Source: Streptomyces sp. Ncost-T10-10d (GTDB taxonomy: Bacteria > Actinomycetota > Actinomycetes > Streptomycetales > Streptomycetaceae). Taken from it: a stretch of 64,000 bases of DNA. The notes under the pieces were generated by a model. That model was not told the DNA's origin, did no database searches, and saw only the letters and a program-made list of their open reading frames with translations. Position numbers and translations under genes: made by a program. Shown in pieces: positions 1-9,126 of the stretch (position 1 is the stretch's first letter; the number at the start of each line of letters is the position of its first letter). The DNA is taken from the NCBI RefSeq assembly GCF_900091955.1, contig NZ_FMDF01000133.1, forward strand, positions 46,417-110,416. The letters are read 5' to 3'.

Positions 1-1263
1 ACCCGTATGCTCCGGGACACTGGCGTCACACTGCTGGTGTACGGGCCCGAGCTCGCCGAGCGGGCGCTCGAACTGGGCTCGTCCGTGGCCGGGTTGAGGC
101 TCGCCTGCCTGGGTGAGTCCAAGGATGCGGACCACCTCGACCTGATGGCCGCGATGCGCGGGGCGAGTGCCGCCGACCCGATGCTGCCCGCCGCGCCGGA
201 CGACGTCATCCTGATCCTCTACACCTCCGGCACCACCGGCACGCTCAAGGCGGCCCAGCACACCCAGGCGAGCTACGCCGCGATCACCGCGAACATCCTG
301 TCCAATCTCGTCTCGCCGGGCCGGGACGATGTGATGCTGCATGCCGCGTCCCTCATCCACGCCAGTGGCACCTTCGTGTTGCCGTACTGGGTGCGGGGCG
401 GCGCGTCCGTCGTCCTCGGTGGCTTCGACCCGGACGAGTACCTCGCCGCCATCCCCCGGTACGGGGTGACCGCCGTCAACCTCGTCCCCACCATGCTCGG
501 CATGCTCTTCACCGAAGGGCGGGCCGAGCGCGCGGACCTCGCCCGGCTGTCCACCGTCGTCTACGGCGCGAGCCCGATGCCGCGCCCGCTCATCGAGCAC
601 GCACTGGACGCCTGGGGCCCCAGATTCGTCCAGTACTTCGGCCAGACCGAGGCACCGCTGTGCGTCACGGTGCTGGACAAGGACGATCACGCCGAGGGCG
701 GCGCGCTGCTCGGTGCCGCCGGGCACCCCGCCGTCGATGTGCAGCTCGCCCTCACCGACGAGGGCGGCGCCCCGGTCGCGGCCGGTGAGATCGGCGAGGT
801 GCGCGTCAAGGCCCCCTTCGCCATGACCGGTTACTACAACGAGCCCGGGCTGACCGCGCAGAGCCTCGGCCCCGACGGCTGGGTCCGCACCCGCGACCTC
901 GCACGCTTCGACGACCGTGGCTATCTCCATCTCGTCGACCGCACCAGCGACATGATCATCACGGGTGGTTACAACGTCTACCCGCGAGAGGTCGAGGACG
1001 CGCTCGCGAGCCACCCCGCCGTCGCCCAGTGCGCCGTGGTCGGCGCCCCCGACCCCGTCTGGGTCGAGGCCGTCACCGCCTTCGTCACCCTGCGAGCGGG
1101 GGCCGAGGTCTCCGAAGCCGCCCTGCGCGAACATGTACGCGCCCGGCTGGCCGGGTACAAGGTTCCGAAGACCGTGCACTTCGTGGACACCATTCCGTAC
1201 TCCCCGGTCGGCAAGATTCTCCGCCGGGCCCTGCGCGATCCCCTGTGGGAGGGCGAACGATGA
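1..1263 (+). CDS. Acyl-CoA ligase (ANL superfamily), 5' truncated by window edge
   Basis: C-terminal ~420 residues of an AMP-forming acyl-CoA synthetase, which activates a carboxylic acid to acyl-AMP and then acyl-CoA. The reading frame is open through base 1, so roughly the first 100 residues lie outside the window. Visible ANL motifs in order: the phosphate loop TSGTTGTLKA, the QTE motif in YFGQTEAP, the hinge region LVDRTSDMIITGGYN, and the C-terminal catalytic lysine in PVGKILRR. The usual TGDL motif reads TRDL here. The stop overlaps the start of the enoyl-CoA hydratase by ATGA, so the two genes are co-translated, which points to catabolism of a fatty or aromatic acid. Substrate cannot be told from sequence. 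Confidence 0.93.
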   Translation, partial: TRMLRDTGVTLLVYGPELAERALELGSSVAGLRLACLGESKDADHLDLMAAMRGASAADPMLPAAPDDVILILYTSGTTGTLKAAQHTQASYAAITANILSNLVSPGRDDVMLHAASLIHASGTFVLPYWVRGGASVVLGGFDPDEYLAAIPRYGVTAVNLVPTMLGMLFTEGRAERADLARLSTVVYGASPMPRPLIEHALDAWGPRFVQYFGQTEAPLCVTVLDKDDHAEGGALLGAAGHPAVDVQLALTDEGGAPVAAGEIGEVRVKAPFAMTGYYNEPGLTAQSLGPDGWVRTRDLARFDDRGYLHLVDRTSDMIITGGYNVYPREVEDALASHPAVAQCAVVGAPDPVWVEAVTAFVTLRAGAEVSEAALREHVRARLAGYKVPKTVHFVDTIPYSPVGKILRRALRDPLWEGER

Positions 1264-2039
1264 GCGAGAATCCTGCAGTACGGATCGAGCGCGACGGCCC
1301 GGTGTTCACGGTGATCCTCAGCCGGCCCGAGGTCCGTAACGCCGTTGACGGTCCGACGGCGGACCGAATCGCCGATGCCTTCCGTCGGTTCGAGGCCGAC
1401 CCGGAGGCGGCCGTCGCCGTGCTGTGGGGCGAGGGCGGCACGTTCTGTGCCGGCGCAGACCTGAAGGGAATCGGCACGGAACGCGGCAACAAGGTCCTGG
1501 CCGAGGGTGACGGGCCGATGGGTCCGACCCGGATGAGCCTGAGCAAGCCCGTCATCGCGGCGGTCGCGGGGCATGCGGTGGCCGGAGGGCTGGAGCTGGC
1601 CGTCTGGTGCGATCTGCGGGTGGCCGAGGACGATGCGGTGTTCGGGGTGTTCTGCCGCCGCTGGGGGGTGCCGCTGGTGGACGGCGGGACCGTGCGGCTG
1701 CCGCGTCTGATCGGCGAGAGCCGGGCCATGGACATGATCCTCACCGGGCGGCCGGTCCCGGCCGTCGAGGCGCACGCCATCGGGCTCGTCAACCGGATCG
1801 TCCCGCGGGGTGAGGCTCGCCGTGCCGCGGAGCAACTCGCCCGGGAGATCGCCGCGTTCCCGCAGCTGTGTCTGCGCCACGACCGGCTCTCGGTGCGCGA
1901 GCAGCACGGTCTGAGCGAGCCGGACGCCCTGGCCTCGGAGTACCGGCACGGCCTGGTGCCGCTGACCGCGGGGGAGACTCAGGCCGGTGCCGACCGCTTC
2001 GGGGGCGGAGCGGGCCGCCACGGATCCTTCACCGACTGA
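1260..2039 (+). CDS. Enoyl-CoA hydratase/isomerase (crotonase) family protein
   Basis: 259 residues, the usual crotonase length. The oxyanion-hole segments are clear: CAGADLKGIG near residue 67 and GHAVAGGLELAVWCD near 105. At the position where classical hydratases carry the first catalytic glutamate, the segment reads FGVFCRRWGVPLVDGGT, so that glutamate is absent while the second acidic position is Asp in LVDGG. This variant is common in actinobacterial crotonase paralogues, so the exact reaction (hydration, isomerisation or other) is uncertain. Start ATG overlaps the stop of the upstream acyl-CoA ligase, implying one operon and action on the CoA ester that the ligase makes. Confidence 0.92.
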   Translation: MSENPAVRIERDGPVFTVILSRPEVRNAVDGPTADRIADAFRRFEADPEAAVAVLWGEGGTFCAGADLKGIGTERGNKVLAEGDGPMGPTRMSLSKPVIAAVAGHAVAGGLELAVWCDLRVAEDDAVFGVFCRRWGVPLVDGGTVRLPRLIGESRAMDMILTGRPVPAVEAHAIGLVNRIVPRGEARRAAEQLAREIAAFPQLCLRHDRLSVREQHGLSEPDALASEYRHGLVPLTAGETQAGADRFGGGAGRHGSFTD

Positions 2040-2154
2040 ACGGCGGGTCGCGCCGCGCGACGAGGGCGGCCCGTGTGACCAGCACCTGGAAGACAAACCG
2101 ACCGGGGCGGAAAATTCGACGGAGCCCGGGCGCTTCGGCACATACGCTCATCGG

Positions 2155-3201
2155 ATGTCGACACACCTGTACCCCACCAAGCCTCGGCCCGGCGATCGTG
2201 TCGCCGTGCTGTCCCCGTCATGCGGTCTCCCCGGCATCCTGCCCCTGCCCTACGAGCTGGGACTGCGCAGACTGCGGGAGGAGTTCGGGCTGGATCCGGT
2301 GGAGTACCCGACGACGCGAAAGATGGGCTCCACCCCGCAGGAGCGGGCCGCCGACATCCACGCCGCCTTCGTCGACCCCGACATCAAGGCCGTGATCTCC
2401 AGCATCGGCGGCGACGACCAGATCACCGTCCTGCCGCACCTGGACCGCGACCTCCTGCGCGCCAACCCCAAGCCCTTCTTCGGATACAGCGACTGCACCA
2501 ACCTGCTGGTGTTCCTGGGCAACCTGGGCATCGTCGGCTACCACGGCGGATCAGTGATGGTCGAGATGGGGCGCCCCGGCGCGATGCACCCCCTGACCGC
2601 CGACTCCCTGAGGGCGGCGCTCTTCACCCGTGGCGCCTTCGAGCTCACCCCGTCCAAGGAGACCAACGGGGCCGACGGCCGCTGGGAGGAGCCGCGTACC
2701 TTCGACTCCGAACCCGGGATGCTGCCCTGTGACGGCTGGATCTGGCACAACGCCGACGGCCGGGCCGTCCAGGGCGCGAGCTGGGGCGGCAACCTGGAGA
2801 TCCTGTCCTGGCTGCTGATGGCCGACCGTGGGATCCAGCCGGTCGCCGCCTACGCGGGCCGGGTGCTGTTCCTCGAAACGTCCGAGGAGATGCCGTCCGC
2901 CGACGAGGTCTACCGGATTCTGCGGAACATGGGGGAGCGGGGGCTGCTGCGCCAGTTCCCCGCCCTCCTCATGGGGCGGGCCAAGAACTGGTCCTTCGAC
3001 CGGCCCCTCGCCGTCGAGCAGGGGGAACGGTACCGCGAGGAGCAACGCAACGCGGTCATACGGGCGTTGAGCGAATACGCGCCCGAGACCATGGCCGTCT
3101 TCGACATCGACCTCGGACACACCGATCCGCAGCAGATCATCCCGTTCGGCGGGCACATCGACGTGGACGGAGTGGGCCGCCGCATCGTCGTCACATACTG
3201 A
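2155..3201 (+). CDS. S66-family LD-carboxypeptidase (MccF-like)
   Basis: 348 residues, matching serine peptidase family S66. The nucleophile region is GYSDCTNLL (Ser about residue 112). The family's other catalytic elements are visible as GGNLE (Glu) and LGHTDPQQIIPFGG (His). The family includes cytoplasmic LD-carboxypeptidases that recycle murein tetrapeptides and MccF, which cleaves microcin C-type peptidyl-nucleotides. The opening STHLYPTKPRPGDRVAVLSPS and the length are closer to the MccF-like branch. There is no signal peptide. The gene stands alone, 115 bp after the hydratase gene. The start was chosen at the ATG giving the conserved N-terminus; an upstream in-frame extension is low-complexity and not family-like. 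Confidence 0.88.
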   Translation: MSTHLYPTKPRPGDRVAVLSPSCGLPGILPLPYELGLRRLREEFGLDPVEYPTTRKMGSTPQERAADIHAAFVDPDIKAVISSIGGDDQITVLPHLDRDLLRANPKPFFGYSDCTNLLVFLGNLGIVGYHGGSVMVEMGRPGAMHPLTADSLRAALFTRGAFELTPSKETNGADGRWEEPRTFDSEPGMLPCDGWIWHNADGRAVQGASWGGNLEILSWLLMADRGIQPVAAYAGRVLFLETSEEMPSADEVYRILRNMGERGLLRQFPALLMGRAKNWSFDRPLAVEQGERYREEQRNAVIRALSEYAPETMAVFDIDLGHTDPQQIIPFGGHIDVDGVGRRIVVTY

Positions 3202-3251
3202 GAACGGACGTGTCGCGACGGCCGTCGGTGGCGGGTGCCGCACGACCGACC

Positions 3252-3266
3252 TTTGGTCCGACCATA
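3252..3266. promoter_or_regulatory. Operator for the GntR regulator (autoregulation copy)
   Basis: TTTGGTCCGACCATA, a 15-bp inverted repeat with one arm mismatch, 80 bp before the GntR gene. It matches the perfect site before lutA (4196-4210) at all but two positions (one arm base and the central base) and has the TGGTC-N-GACCA shape typical of FadR-subfamily operators. Confidence 0.7.
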
Positions 3267-3345
3267 CGTGATGTGTGACATAGTTGGAGGTCGGCAGCAG
3301 GCATGACGGCAACCGGATGATTCCGGCCGAGGCAGGGGGTGACGG

Positions 3346-4080
3346 ATGCCCGTCGAGTGGCAACCCGTACAGCAGTCCCGTACGCATGAACTCGTGCTCC
3401 AGAGCATCGAGCAGCGGGTGTTCGCCGGTGAGCTGAGGGCCGGCGACCGGCTGCCGCCCGAGCGTGAGCTCGCACCCGTTCTCGGGGTCAGCCGGTCCGC
3501 GCTGCGTGAGGCGCTGAGGGTGCTGGAGACCATCGGTGTGCTGGTCGCCCAGCCGGGCCGGGGGCCGGACGCCGGGGCGCGGATCGTACGCAACCCGGAC
3601 GACGCCCTCGGCCGGCTGCTGCGTCTGCACTTCGCCCTCGGCAGCTACAGCCTTCATGACGTCCTGGAGGCGCGCGTCGTGCTGGAGAGGTCGAGCTTCG
3701 AGGCGGCCGCGCGGCACGCGTCGAAGGAGGACCTCGACGAGGCGCAGGCCCTGGTCGTGCGGATGGGGGAGCCGGGTGTCGGGGTTCCCGAGTTCAACGA
3801 CCTGGACACCCGGTTCCATGTGCACATCGCCCGCAGCTCCGGCAATGAGCTGACCTCCACGCTCACCTCGGCAGTACGTGAGTCGGTGCGCCCGCTGATC
3901 CTGCGAGCTCTGGAGGAGGCCGAGGACTGGCCGGCCACGGCCGCCGCACTCAACGCGGAGCACACCGAACTCCTGCGGCTGATGCGCGCGGGTAAGGGTG
4001 CGAAGGCCGCCGACCTGGTCGAGCAGCACATCCGCAGCCTCCACGGCACGCTGGTCGACGAGAGCTCCGAGCGGCTGTAG
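3346..4080 (+). CDS. FadR-subfamily GntR transcriptional regulator of lutABC
   Basis: 244 residues. Residues about 10-75 form the GntR winged helix (LRAGDRLPPERELAPVLGVSRSALREALRVLE), followed by an all-helical FCD ligand-binding domain with the metal/ligand histidines seen in TRFHVHIARSSGN and EHTELL. FCD regulators commonly sense small carboxylates such as L-lactate, glycolate or pyruvate. It lies directly upstream of lutABC in the same direction. The same palindrome occurs before this gene and before lutA, so it most likely represses both and is released by lactate or a related acid. This role is inferred from context and the shared site. Confidence 0.92.
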   Translation: MPVEWQPVQQSRTHELVLQSIEQRVFAGELRAGDRLPPERELAPVLGVSRSALREALRVLETIGVLVAQPGRGPDAGARIVRNPDDALGRLLRLHFALGSYSLHDVLEARVVLERSSFEAAARHASKEDLDEAQALVVRMGEPGVGVPEFNDLDTRFHVHIARSSGNELTSTLTSAVRESVRPLILRALEEAEDWPATAAALNAEHTELLRLMRAGKGAKAADLVEQHIRSLHGTLVDESSERL

Positions 4081-4195
4081 GGGCGGTGAGTGGCGACGGG
4101 TTGGCGCGGGAAATTGTCAGGGGCATGACTAATCATGCCGCTCCCGGGCGTGCCGCATGGCGTGCCGCACCCTTCTCGTTCCGGACCGAGGCTAG

Positions 4196-4210
4196 TATGG
4201 TCGGACCATA
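4196..4210. promoter_or_regulatory. Operator for the GntR regulator upstream of lutA
   Basis: TATGGTCGGACCATA is a perfect 7-1-7 palindrome located 29 bp before the lutA start, where a bound regulator would block the promoter. A near copy sits before the neighbouring GntR gene (3252-3266). Confidence 0.75.
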
Positions 4211-4238
4211 AAAATGGAGAATCGATCGGAGAGACCCC

Positions 4239-5006
4239 ATGCGCATCGGACTCTTCGCCACCTGTCTGGGAGACACGCTCTTCCCCGAGGCGGTGAAATC
4301 GACTGCGGTCCTGCTCGCCCGCCTGGGCCATGACGTGGTGTTCCCGCCGGGACAGACCTGCTGCGGTCAGATGCACGTCAACACCGGATACCAACGCGAA
4401 CCTGTGCCCCTGGTGCGGAATTTCGCCGAGCAGTTCGGTGACGCGTCGATCGACGCCGTGGTCATGCCGTCCGGCTCGTGCGCGGGCTCGGTCCGCCATC
4501 AGCACGAGATCGTCGCCGAACGGTACGGGGACGCGGCGCTGCGCGCGGGTGTCGCCACCGTCAAGGCCAAGACGTACGAGCTGTCGGAATTCCTCGTCGA
4601 CGTCCTGGACGTGACCCGGGTCGGGGCGTACTTCCCGCACCGGGTGACGTACCACCCCACCTGCCACTCCCTGCGCATGCTCCGGGTCGGCGAGAAGCCG
4701 CTGAAGCTGCTCCGCGCCGTCGACTCCATCGAGCTCGTCGAGCTCCCCGATTCCGACTCCTGCTGCGGATTCGGCGGCACATTCGCCGTCAAGAACGCCG
4801 AGACGTCCACGGCGATGCTCCAGGACAAGATGCGCAACATCGCCACCACAGGAGCCGATGTCTGCACCGCGGGCGACTCGTCCTGTCTGATGCATATCGG
4901 CGGCGGACTCTCCCGTATCGCCTCGGGCACCCGTACCCTGCACCTCGCACAGATCCTGTCCTCCACCCGCACCTCGCCGTACGTCCCGACGGAGGCCGCC
5001 CGATGA
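4239..5006 (+). CDS. lutA: Lactate utilisation protein A (CCG-domain Fe-S protein)
   Basis: 255 residues with two cysteine-rich CCG domains: PGQTCCGQMH in the first half and SDSCCGFGGTF in the second, the arrangement that binds Fe-S or acts in electron transfer in GlcF/HdrB-like subunits. With LutB and LutC it forms the cytoplasmic L-lactate oxidation complex that converts lactate to pyruvate. A GGAGAG ribosome site precedes the ATG. The stop overlaps the lutB start (ATGA). Transcription probably starts within or near the palindrome at 4196-4210 under control of the upstream GntR regulator. Confidence 0.95.
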   Translation: MRIGLFATCLGDTLFPEAVKSTAVLLARLGHDVVFPPGQTCCGQMHVNTGYQREPVPLVRNFAEQFGDASIDAVVMPSGSCAGSVRHQHEIVAERYGDAALRAGVATVKAKTYELSEFLVDVLDVTRVGAYFPHRVTYHPTCHSLRMLRVGEKPLKLLRAVDSIELVELPDSDSCCGFGGTFAVKNAETSTAMLQDKMRNIATTGADVCTAGDSSCLMHIGGGLSRIASGTRTLHLAQILSSTRTSPYVPTEAAR

Positions 5007-6550
5007 GCAGCACTTTCCTCGGCATGCCCGCGACCCCGCCACGTTCCCCGTACGGAACCGGAAATCTGCGCGGTGACCGGACGTTCCCCGAGGCCGCCCA
5101 CGACGAACTGCGCAATGAACAACTGCGCCGCAATCTCGGCAGGGCCACTCACACGATCCGTGCCAAACGCCTGAATGTCACCGGCGAACTGCCCGACTGG
5201 GAAGAGCTGCGCGACGCCGGCTCGGCCATCAAGACCGACACCATGAACCGGCTTCCCGAACTCCTGGAACAACTGGAGCGCAAAGTCACCGAGCGGGGCG
5301 GCACCGTCCACTGGGCGCGCGACGGAGTCGAGGCCAACGAGATCGTCACCCGGCTGGTCAAGGCGACGGGCAGCGGCGACGTCATCAAGGTCAAGTCGAT
5401 GGCCACCCAGGAGATCGGCCTCAACGAGCACCTCGAATCGGCCGGTATCACCCCGTACGAGACGGACCTGGCCGAACTGATCGTCCAGCTCGCGCACGAC
5501 AAACCGTCGCACATCCTGGTGCCCGCGATCCACCGCAACCGCGACGAGATCCGGCAGATCTTCCTCAAGGAGATCCCGGGCGTCGACCCGGGCCTCGACA
5601 ACGTACCCGCGCATCTCGCCGCCGCGGCCCGCGCCTATCTGCGCCAGAAGTTCATGACGACCAAGGTGGCGATCTCCGGCGCCAACTTCGGTATCGCCGA
5701 GACCGGCACCCTTTGTGTCGTCGAGTCCGAGGGCAACGGCCGCATGTGCCTGACCCTGCCCGACACCCTGATCACCGTCATGGGCATCGAGAAGGTGCTG
5801 CCGCGCCATCAGGACCTCGAAGTCTTCCTGCAGTTGCTGCCGCGTTCCTCCACAGGTGAGCGGATGAACCCGTACACCTCGATGTGGACCGGTGTGACAC
5901 CCGGCGACGGGCCGCAGGACTTCCATCTGGTCCTGCTCGACAACGGACGCACCGCCGCGCTCGCCGACCGGATCGGGCGCGAGGCGCTCAACTGCATCCG
6001 CTGCTCGGCCTGTCTCAATGTCTGCCCGGTGTACGAACGGGCCGGAGGCCATGCGTACGGATCGACGTACCCCGGACCGATCGGCGCGGTCCTCACCCCG
6101 CAGCTCGCCGGTATGCACGCGGCCAAGGACGACCCCAACAGCTCTTTGCCGTACGCCTCCAGCCTCTGCGGTGCCTGCTTCGACGCCTGCCCGGTCAAGA
6201 TCGACATTCCGTCGCTGCTGGTCGAGCTGCGCCACCAGCACACCGAGGAGTCCGGCACGACGGCGGAGAAGCTGGCCATGAAGGCCGCGGCCGGAGTGAT
6301 GAAGAGGCCGAAGCTGTACACCGCCGCGCAGAAGGGTGCGGCGATCGGCCGCGTCATCGCCGGGCGGGACGGGAAGATCTCGCATCTGCCGCCGCCGTTC
6401 GACGGCTGGAGCGACAGCCGCGACACCGCCGCCCCGCCGAAGCAGACCTTCCGCTCCTGGCTGGCATCGGCCGAAGGTGCCGCGACGATGCGGGCCGCTG
6501 CCGACGAGCACGAGAAGAACCGGAAGAACCAGAAGGAGGAGGAGAAGTGA
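5003..6550 (+). CDS. lutB: Lactate utilisation protein B (Fe-S / LUD domain)
   Basis: 515 residues. The N-terminal two thirds is a LUD domain (SGANFGIAETGTLCVVESEGN). Two 4Fe-4S motifs follow: NCIRCSACLNVCPVY near residue 330 and SLCGACFDACPVKIDIP near 388, both complete. The C-terminus is charged (ends KNRKNQKEEEK). It is the electron-transferring subunit of the lactate oxidation complex. Start and stop overlap lutA and lutC respectively, so all three are translationally coupled. Confidence 0.96.
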   Translation: MSSTFLGMPATPPRSPYGTGNLRGDRTFPEAAHDELRNEQLRRNLGRATHTIRAKRLNVTGELPDWEELRDAGSAIKTDTMNRLPELLEQLERKVTERGGTVHWARDGVEANEIVTRLVKATGSGDVIKVKSMATQEIGLNEHLESAGITPYETDLAELIVQLAHDKPSHILVPAIHRNRDEIRQIFLKEIPGVDPGLDNVPAHLAAAARAYLRQKFMTTKVAISGANFGIAETGTLCVVESEGNGRMCLTLPDTLITVMGIEKVLPRHQDLEVFLQLLPRSSTGERMNPYTSMWTGVTPGDGPQDFHLVLLDNGRTAALADRIGREALNCIRCSACLNVCPVYERAGGHAYGSTYPGPIGAVLTPQLAGMHAAKDDPNSSLPYASSLCGACFDACPVKIDIPSLLVELRHQHTEESGTTAEKLAMKAAAGVMKRPKLYTAAQKGAAIGRVIAGRDGKISHLPPPFDGWSDSRDTAAPPKQTFRSWLASAEGAATMRAAADEHEKNRKNQKEEEK

Positions 6551-7179
6551 CGACCGCTCGCGAAACGGTGCTGGGCAGGATCAGGGACGCCCTGGCTCTC
6601 GCCCCGATCCAGGACACCACCGTCCGCCGTGCCTACCGCACCGGTCGCACCCTCCCCGACGACGAGCGCCTGGCCCTCTTCACCGACCGGCTCGTCGACT
6701 ACAAGGCACAGGTGCACACCTGCACCGCAGACCGCACGGCACAGGTCGTCGCCGAGGTGCTGCGGGAACGCGGCGCACGGCGGATCGGTGTGCCGGCCGG
6801 ACTCGACGCGGCGTGGCTCAACGCGTACGGCGGTGAGGTCCAGCAGGACTCCGCCGACATTCCGGCGCCCCGGCTCGACGCATTGGACGGGGTCGTCACC
6901 GCCTCGGCCGTCAGCTGCGCGGAGACGGGCACGATCTTTCTGGACGGCTCACCCGACCAGGGGCGGCGGGCGCTGTCCCTGGTCCCCGATCTGCATGTGT
7001 GCGTCGTCGATCTGTCGACGGTCGAGACGGGGGTTCCGGAGGCGGTGGCCCGGCTGGTGCCGGAGCGGCCCACGACGCTGATCAGCGGTCCTTCGGCCAC
7101 GTCCGACATCGAACTGGAGCGGGTGGAGGGCGTGCACGGTCCGCGCACACTGGCCGTGGTGATCAGGACAGACGTGTAG
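6547..7179 (+). CDS. lutC: Lactate utilisation protein C (LUD domain)
   Basis: 210 residues, a single LUD domain of normal LutC length with the conserved CAETGTIFLDGSPDQGRRALSL and TLISGPSATSDIELERVEGVHGP segments. The start is GTG, overlapping the lutB stop (GTGA), so expression depends on lutB translation. It completes the lactate-to-pyruvate complex. A strong palindromic terminator follows 12 bp after the stop. Confidence 0.95.
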   Translation: MTTARETVLGRIRDALALAPIQDTTVRRAYRTGRTLPDDERLALFTDRLVDYKAQVHTCTADRTAQVVAEVLRERGARRIGVPAGLDAAWLNAYGGEVQQDSADIPAPRLDALDGVVTASAVSCAETGTIFLDGSPDQGRRALSLVPDLHVCVVDLSTVETGVPEAVARLVPERPTTLISGPSATSDIELERVEGVHGPRTLAVVIRTDV

Positions 7180-7191
7180 GGGCGGGCGGGA

Positions 7192-7215
7192 TTGCGCGGC
7201 CCCGGGGCCGCGCAA
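7192..7215. terminator. Bidirectional terminator between lutC and the DUF2264 gene
   Basis: Perfect 24-bp palindrome with 12-bp arms (TTGCGCGGCCCC and its complement) and no spacer; it would fold into a GC-rich hairpin on either strand. It lies between the convergent stops of lutC and the leftward sugar operon. No U tract, as usual in Streptomyces. Confidence 0.8.
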
Positions 7216-7224
7216 CCCCGATGC

Positions 7225-9126
7225 TCACCCGTGCGTGACCGTCAGCGGCTCGAAGCCGATACATGTCGTCGCCGCGTCCTCCGTCCAGCAGACCTCCACC
7301 GTGTCCCCGTCCACATTCACCCCGCTCACCACCGCATCGAGTGGCGCCGCGTCGGGCTCCGCGGTCAGCGAGGCGAGCGCCACCAGCACCACCGTGCCGT
7401 CGGCAGCCGCGGACAGCCGGGGCACCACCGCCCAGCGCGTGTACGCCGTGCCCTGCGGGGCCCGTATCCCGTCCCGCGTCTCCCAGCCGTGCAGACCGTG
7501 CAACGCGGAGGTCACCGCATCGTCGCGGCCGGTCGCCCAGCCCGTCTGCTCCACCCGGGCCCCTGCCGGTGCGCCGAGCACGCGGTGCACCCGCAACTCG
7601 TGCCGGCCGCGGACCACGGTGACGCTCTCGACCCGCATCCCCGGCACCATCGGCGCACCGGATGTGAACACCGGGCGGTGCCAGGAGGCGGCCCAGCCCC
7701 AGCCGTCGCCCCCGCCGGCGCCCAGCGGACGGATGGCACGGCGACCGCTGCGCACCCCGGCGACAACCACGGCCAGATGGTTGTCCGCCACGTTCGCCTT
7801 CGACGTGGGGCCGGTCACCGTGGAGTACGACTGACGGCTGTACAGCGGATCGTCCTGCACACCCGACTCGCCCTCGTGCGGGCGCACATGGTCGCTGCCG
7901 TGGTTGTGCAGCCGTACGATCCCGTCCGCCCGGGTGGACTGCACGAGGAGTCCGGGCGCCGGCAGTGCGAGCACCCGGTCGGGGCCCTCGCTCGGCGCGG
8001 GCTCCTCGGTCGCGGTCCACAGCGGATGACCGTCCGGGGCGAGCAGCGAGACGAAGGCCTTGGACGCCCAGTACGGCGAGGCGGGGGCCGAGTAGTTCTG
8101 CAGCGTGGCCTCGTGCGGGCCGTGCCAGCCCAGGCTCAGCAGCCCGTCCGTACCGGTCGCACCCCGGTCCAGGAAGTAGCGCAGCGACCCGTTGATCAAC
8201 CGACGCGAGGCGCCGGGCGTGAGCGGCGTGTGCCCGGTGACGGCTCCGAGCGCGACCGACGAAGCGGCCGCGAAACGGTAGGTCAGCGAGCGGCCGAAGT
8301 GGATCGGCGCACCGTCGCCGCCGAACAGCAGAGAGAAGCCCTCCAGATGTTCGCGCAGCCGGTCGCCGTAGTGCGCGGACAACTCGGCGTCACCCGACAG
8401 ATGCGCGTCCAGCACGGGGTAGAGGTGCAGCGCCCAGCCGTTGTAGTGGTCGAACGCGCGGCCGTCGCCGTCCGAGTACCAGCCCTGCCCGCGGTACCAG
8501 CCCTCCAGCAGGTCGAGGGCACGCTCCTTCGCACGGGCCGTCTCCGCGTCGCCACGGCCCACGGAGTCGAGGAACGCGGCCACGGAGTAGGGGAACAGAT
8601 ACCAGTTGTTGGGAGCGGGGGTGTGCCGCAGCGCGCCGCGCAACCACTCCTCGGCACGGTCCCGCACGTCGGACTCCAGCCGGTCCCAGAGCCACGGCCG
8701 GGTCAGCCGCAGACCGATGGCGACCGACGCGGACTCGACCATCGGCTGGCCGAAGACGGTGTGGTCGCGGATCAGCGGCCAGGACTCGGCATCGTCCCGG
8801 CCGGGGGTGCGGGTACCTGCGGTGAGTCCGTCGGCGTACCGGTCGAGCCAGCCGTGCGGGTCCTTGCCGTCCGCGCCCGCCACCCGGAAGGCGGCGGCGA
8901 GGAACGTACGCGCGTATCCCTCCAGACCGTCGGAACGCACCCCGGATGCGGACGGCCGGCCCGGCAGGTCCAGCAGCGCGCCGCCCGGAGTGGCCCACTG
9001 CCAGGCGGCCTTGAGCAGTCCGTCCGCAGCTGCCTCCCAGTGCGCGCGGGTGTAGCCGGTGTGCGGGCTCAACGCCCGGTCATCGGCGGGGAGTTCGAGG
9101 GGAGAGCCCAGGTGGGGTGCGGTCAT
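7225..9126 (-). CDS. DUF2264 family protein (predicted alpha/alpha-toroid carbohydrate enzyme)
   Basis: 633 residues matching the DUF2264 family. Recognisable parts include the N-terminal helical region (GLEGYARTFLAAAFR, TPAPNNWYLFPYSVAAFLDSVGRG) and GQGWYSDGDGRAFDHYNGWALHLYPVL, followed by a beta-rich C-terminal part. No signal peptide is seen, so it probably works in the cytoplasm on an imported sugar. No enzymatic activity is firmly established for the family; a fold resembling unsaturated-glycoside hydrolases is my recollection, not shown here. The ATG chosen overlaps the stop of the 2-hydroxyacid dehydrogenase (ATGA), which makes it the last gene of the sugar-uptake operon; the longer in-frame extension is arginine-rich shadow sequence. 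Confidence 0.88.
   Translation of the reverse strand: MTAPHLGSPLELPADDRALSPHTGYTRAHWEAAADGLLKAAWQWATPGGALLDLPGRPSASGVRSDGLEGYARTFLAAAFRVAGADGKDPHGWLDRYADGLTAGTRTPGRDDAESWPLIRDHTVFGQPMVESASVAIGLRLTRPWLWDRLESDVRDRAEEWLRGALRHTPAPNNWYLFPYSVAAFLDSVGRGDAETARAKERALDLLEGWYRGQGWYSDGDGRAFDHYNGWALHLYPVLDAHLSGDAELSAHYGDRLREHLEGFSLLFGGDGAPIHFGRSLTYRFAAASSVALGAVTGHTPLTPGASRRLINGSLRYFLDRGATGTDGLLSLGWHGPHEATLQNYSAPASPYWASKAFVSLLAPDGHPLWTATEEPAPSEGPDRVLALPAPGLLVQSTRADGIVRLHNHGSDHVRPHEGESGVQDDPLYSRQSYSTVTGPTSKANVADNHLAVVVAGVRSGRRAIRPLGAGGGDGWGWAASWHRPVFTSGAPMVPGMRVESVTVVRGRHELRVHRVLGAPAGARVEQTGWATGRDDAVTSALHGLHGWETRDGIRAPQGTAYTRWAVVPRLSAAADGTVVLVALASLTAEPDAAPLDAVVSGVNVDGDTVEVCWTEDAATTCIGFEPLTVTHG

Noticed and set aside
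2551..4044. Long leftward open frame opposite the S66 peptidase and GntR genes
   Set aside because: Antisense shadow produced by high third-position GC; low-complexity Gly/Arg/Val protein with no family resemblance, and it spans two real genes and an operator.
4499..6511. 670-codon leftward frame opposite lutA/lutB
   Set aside because: Codon composition and Arg/Gly/Ala/Val bias of an antisense shadow; lutB on the plus strand has unmistakable Fe-S motifs.
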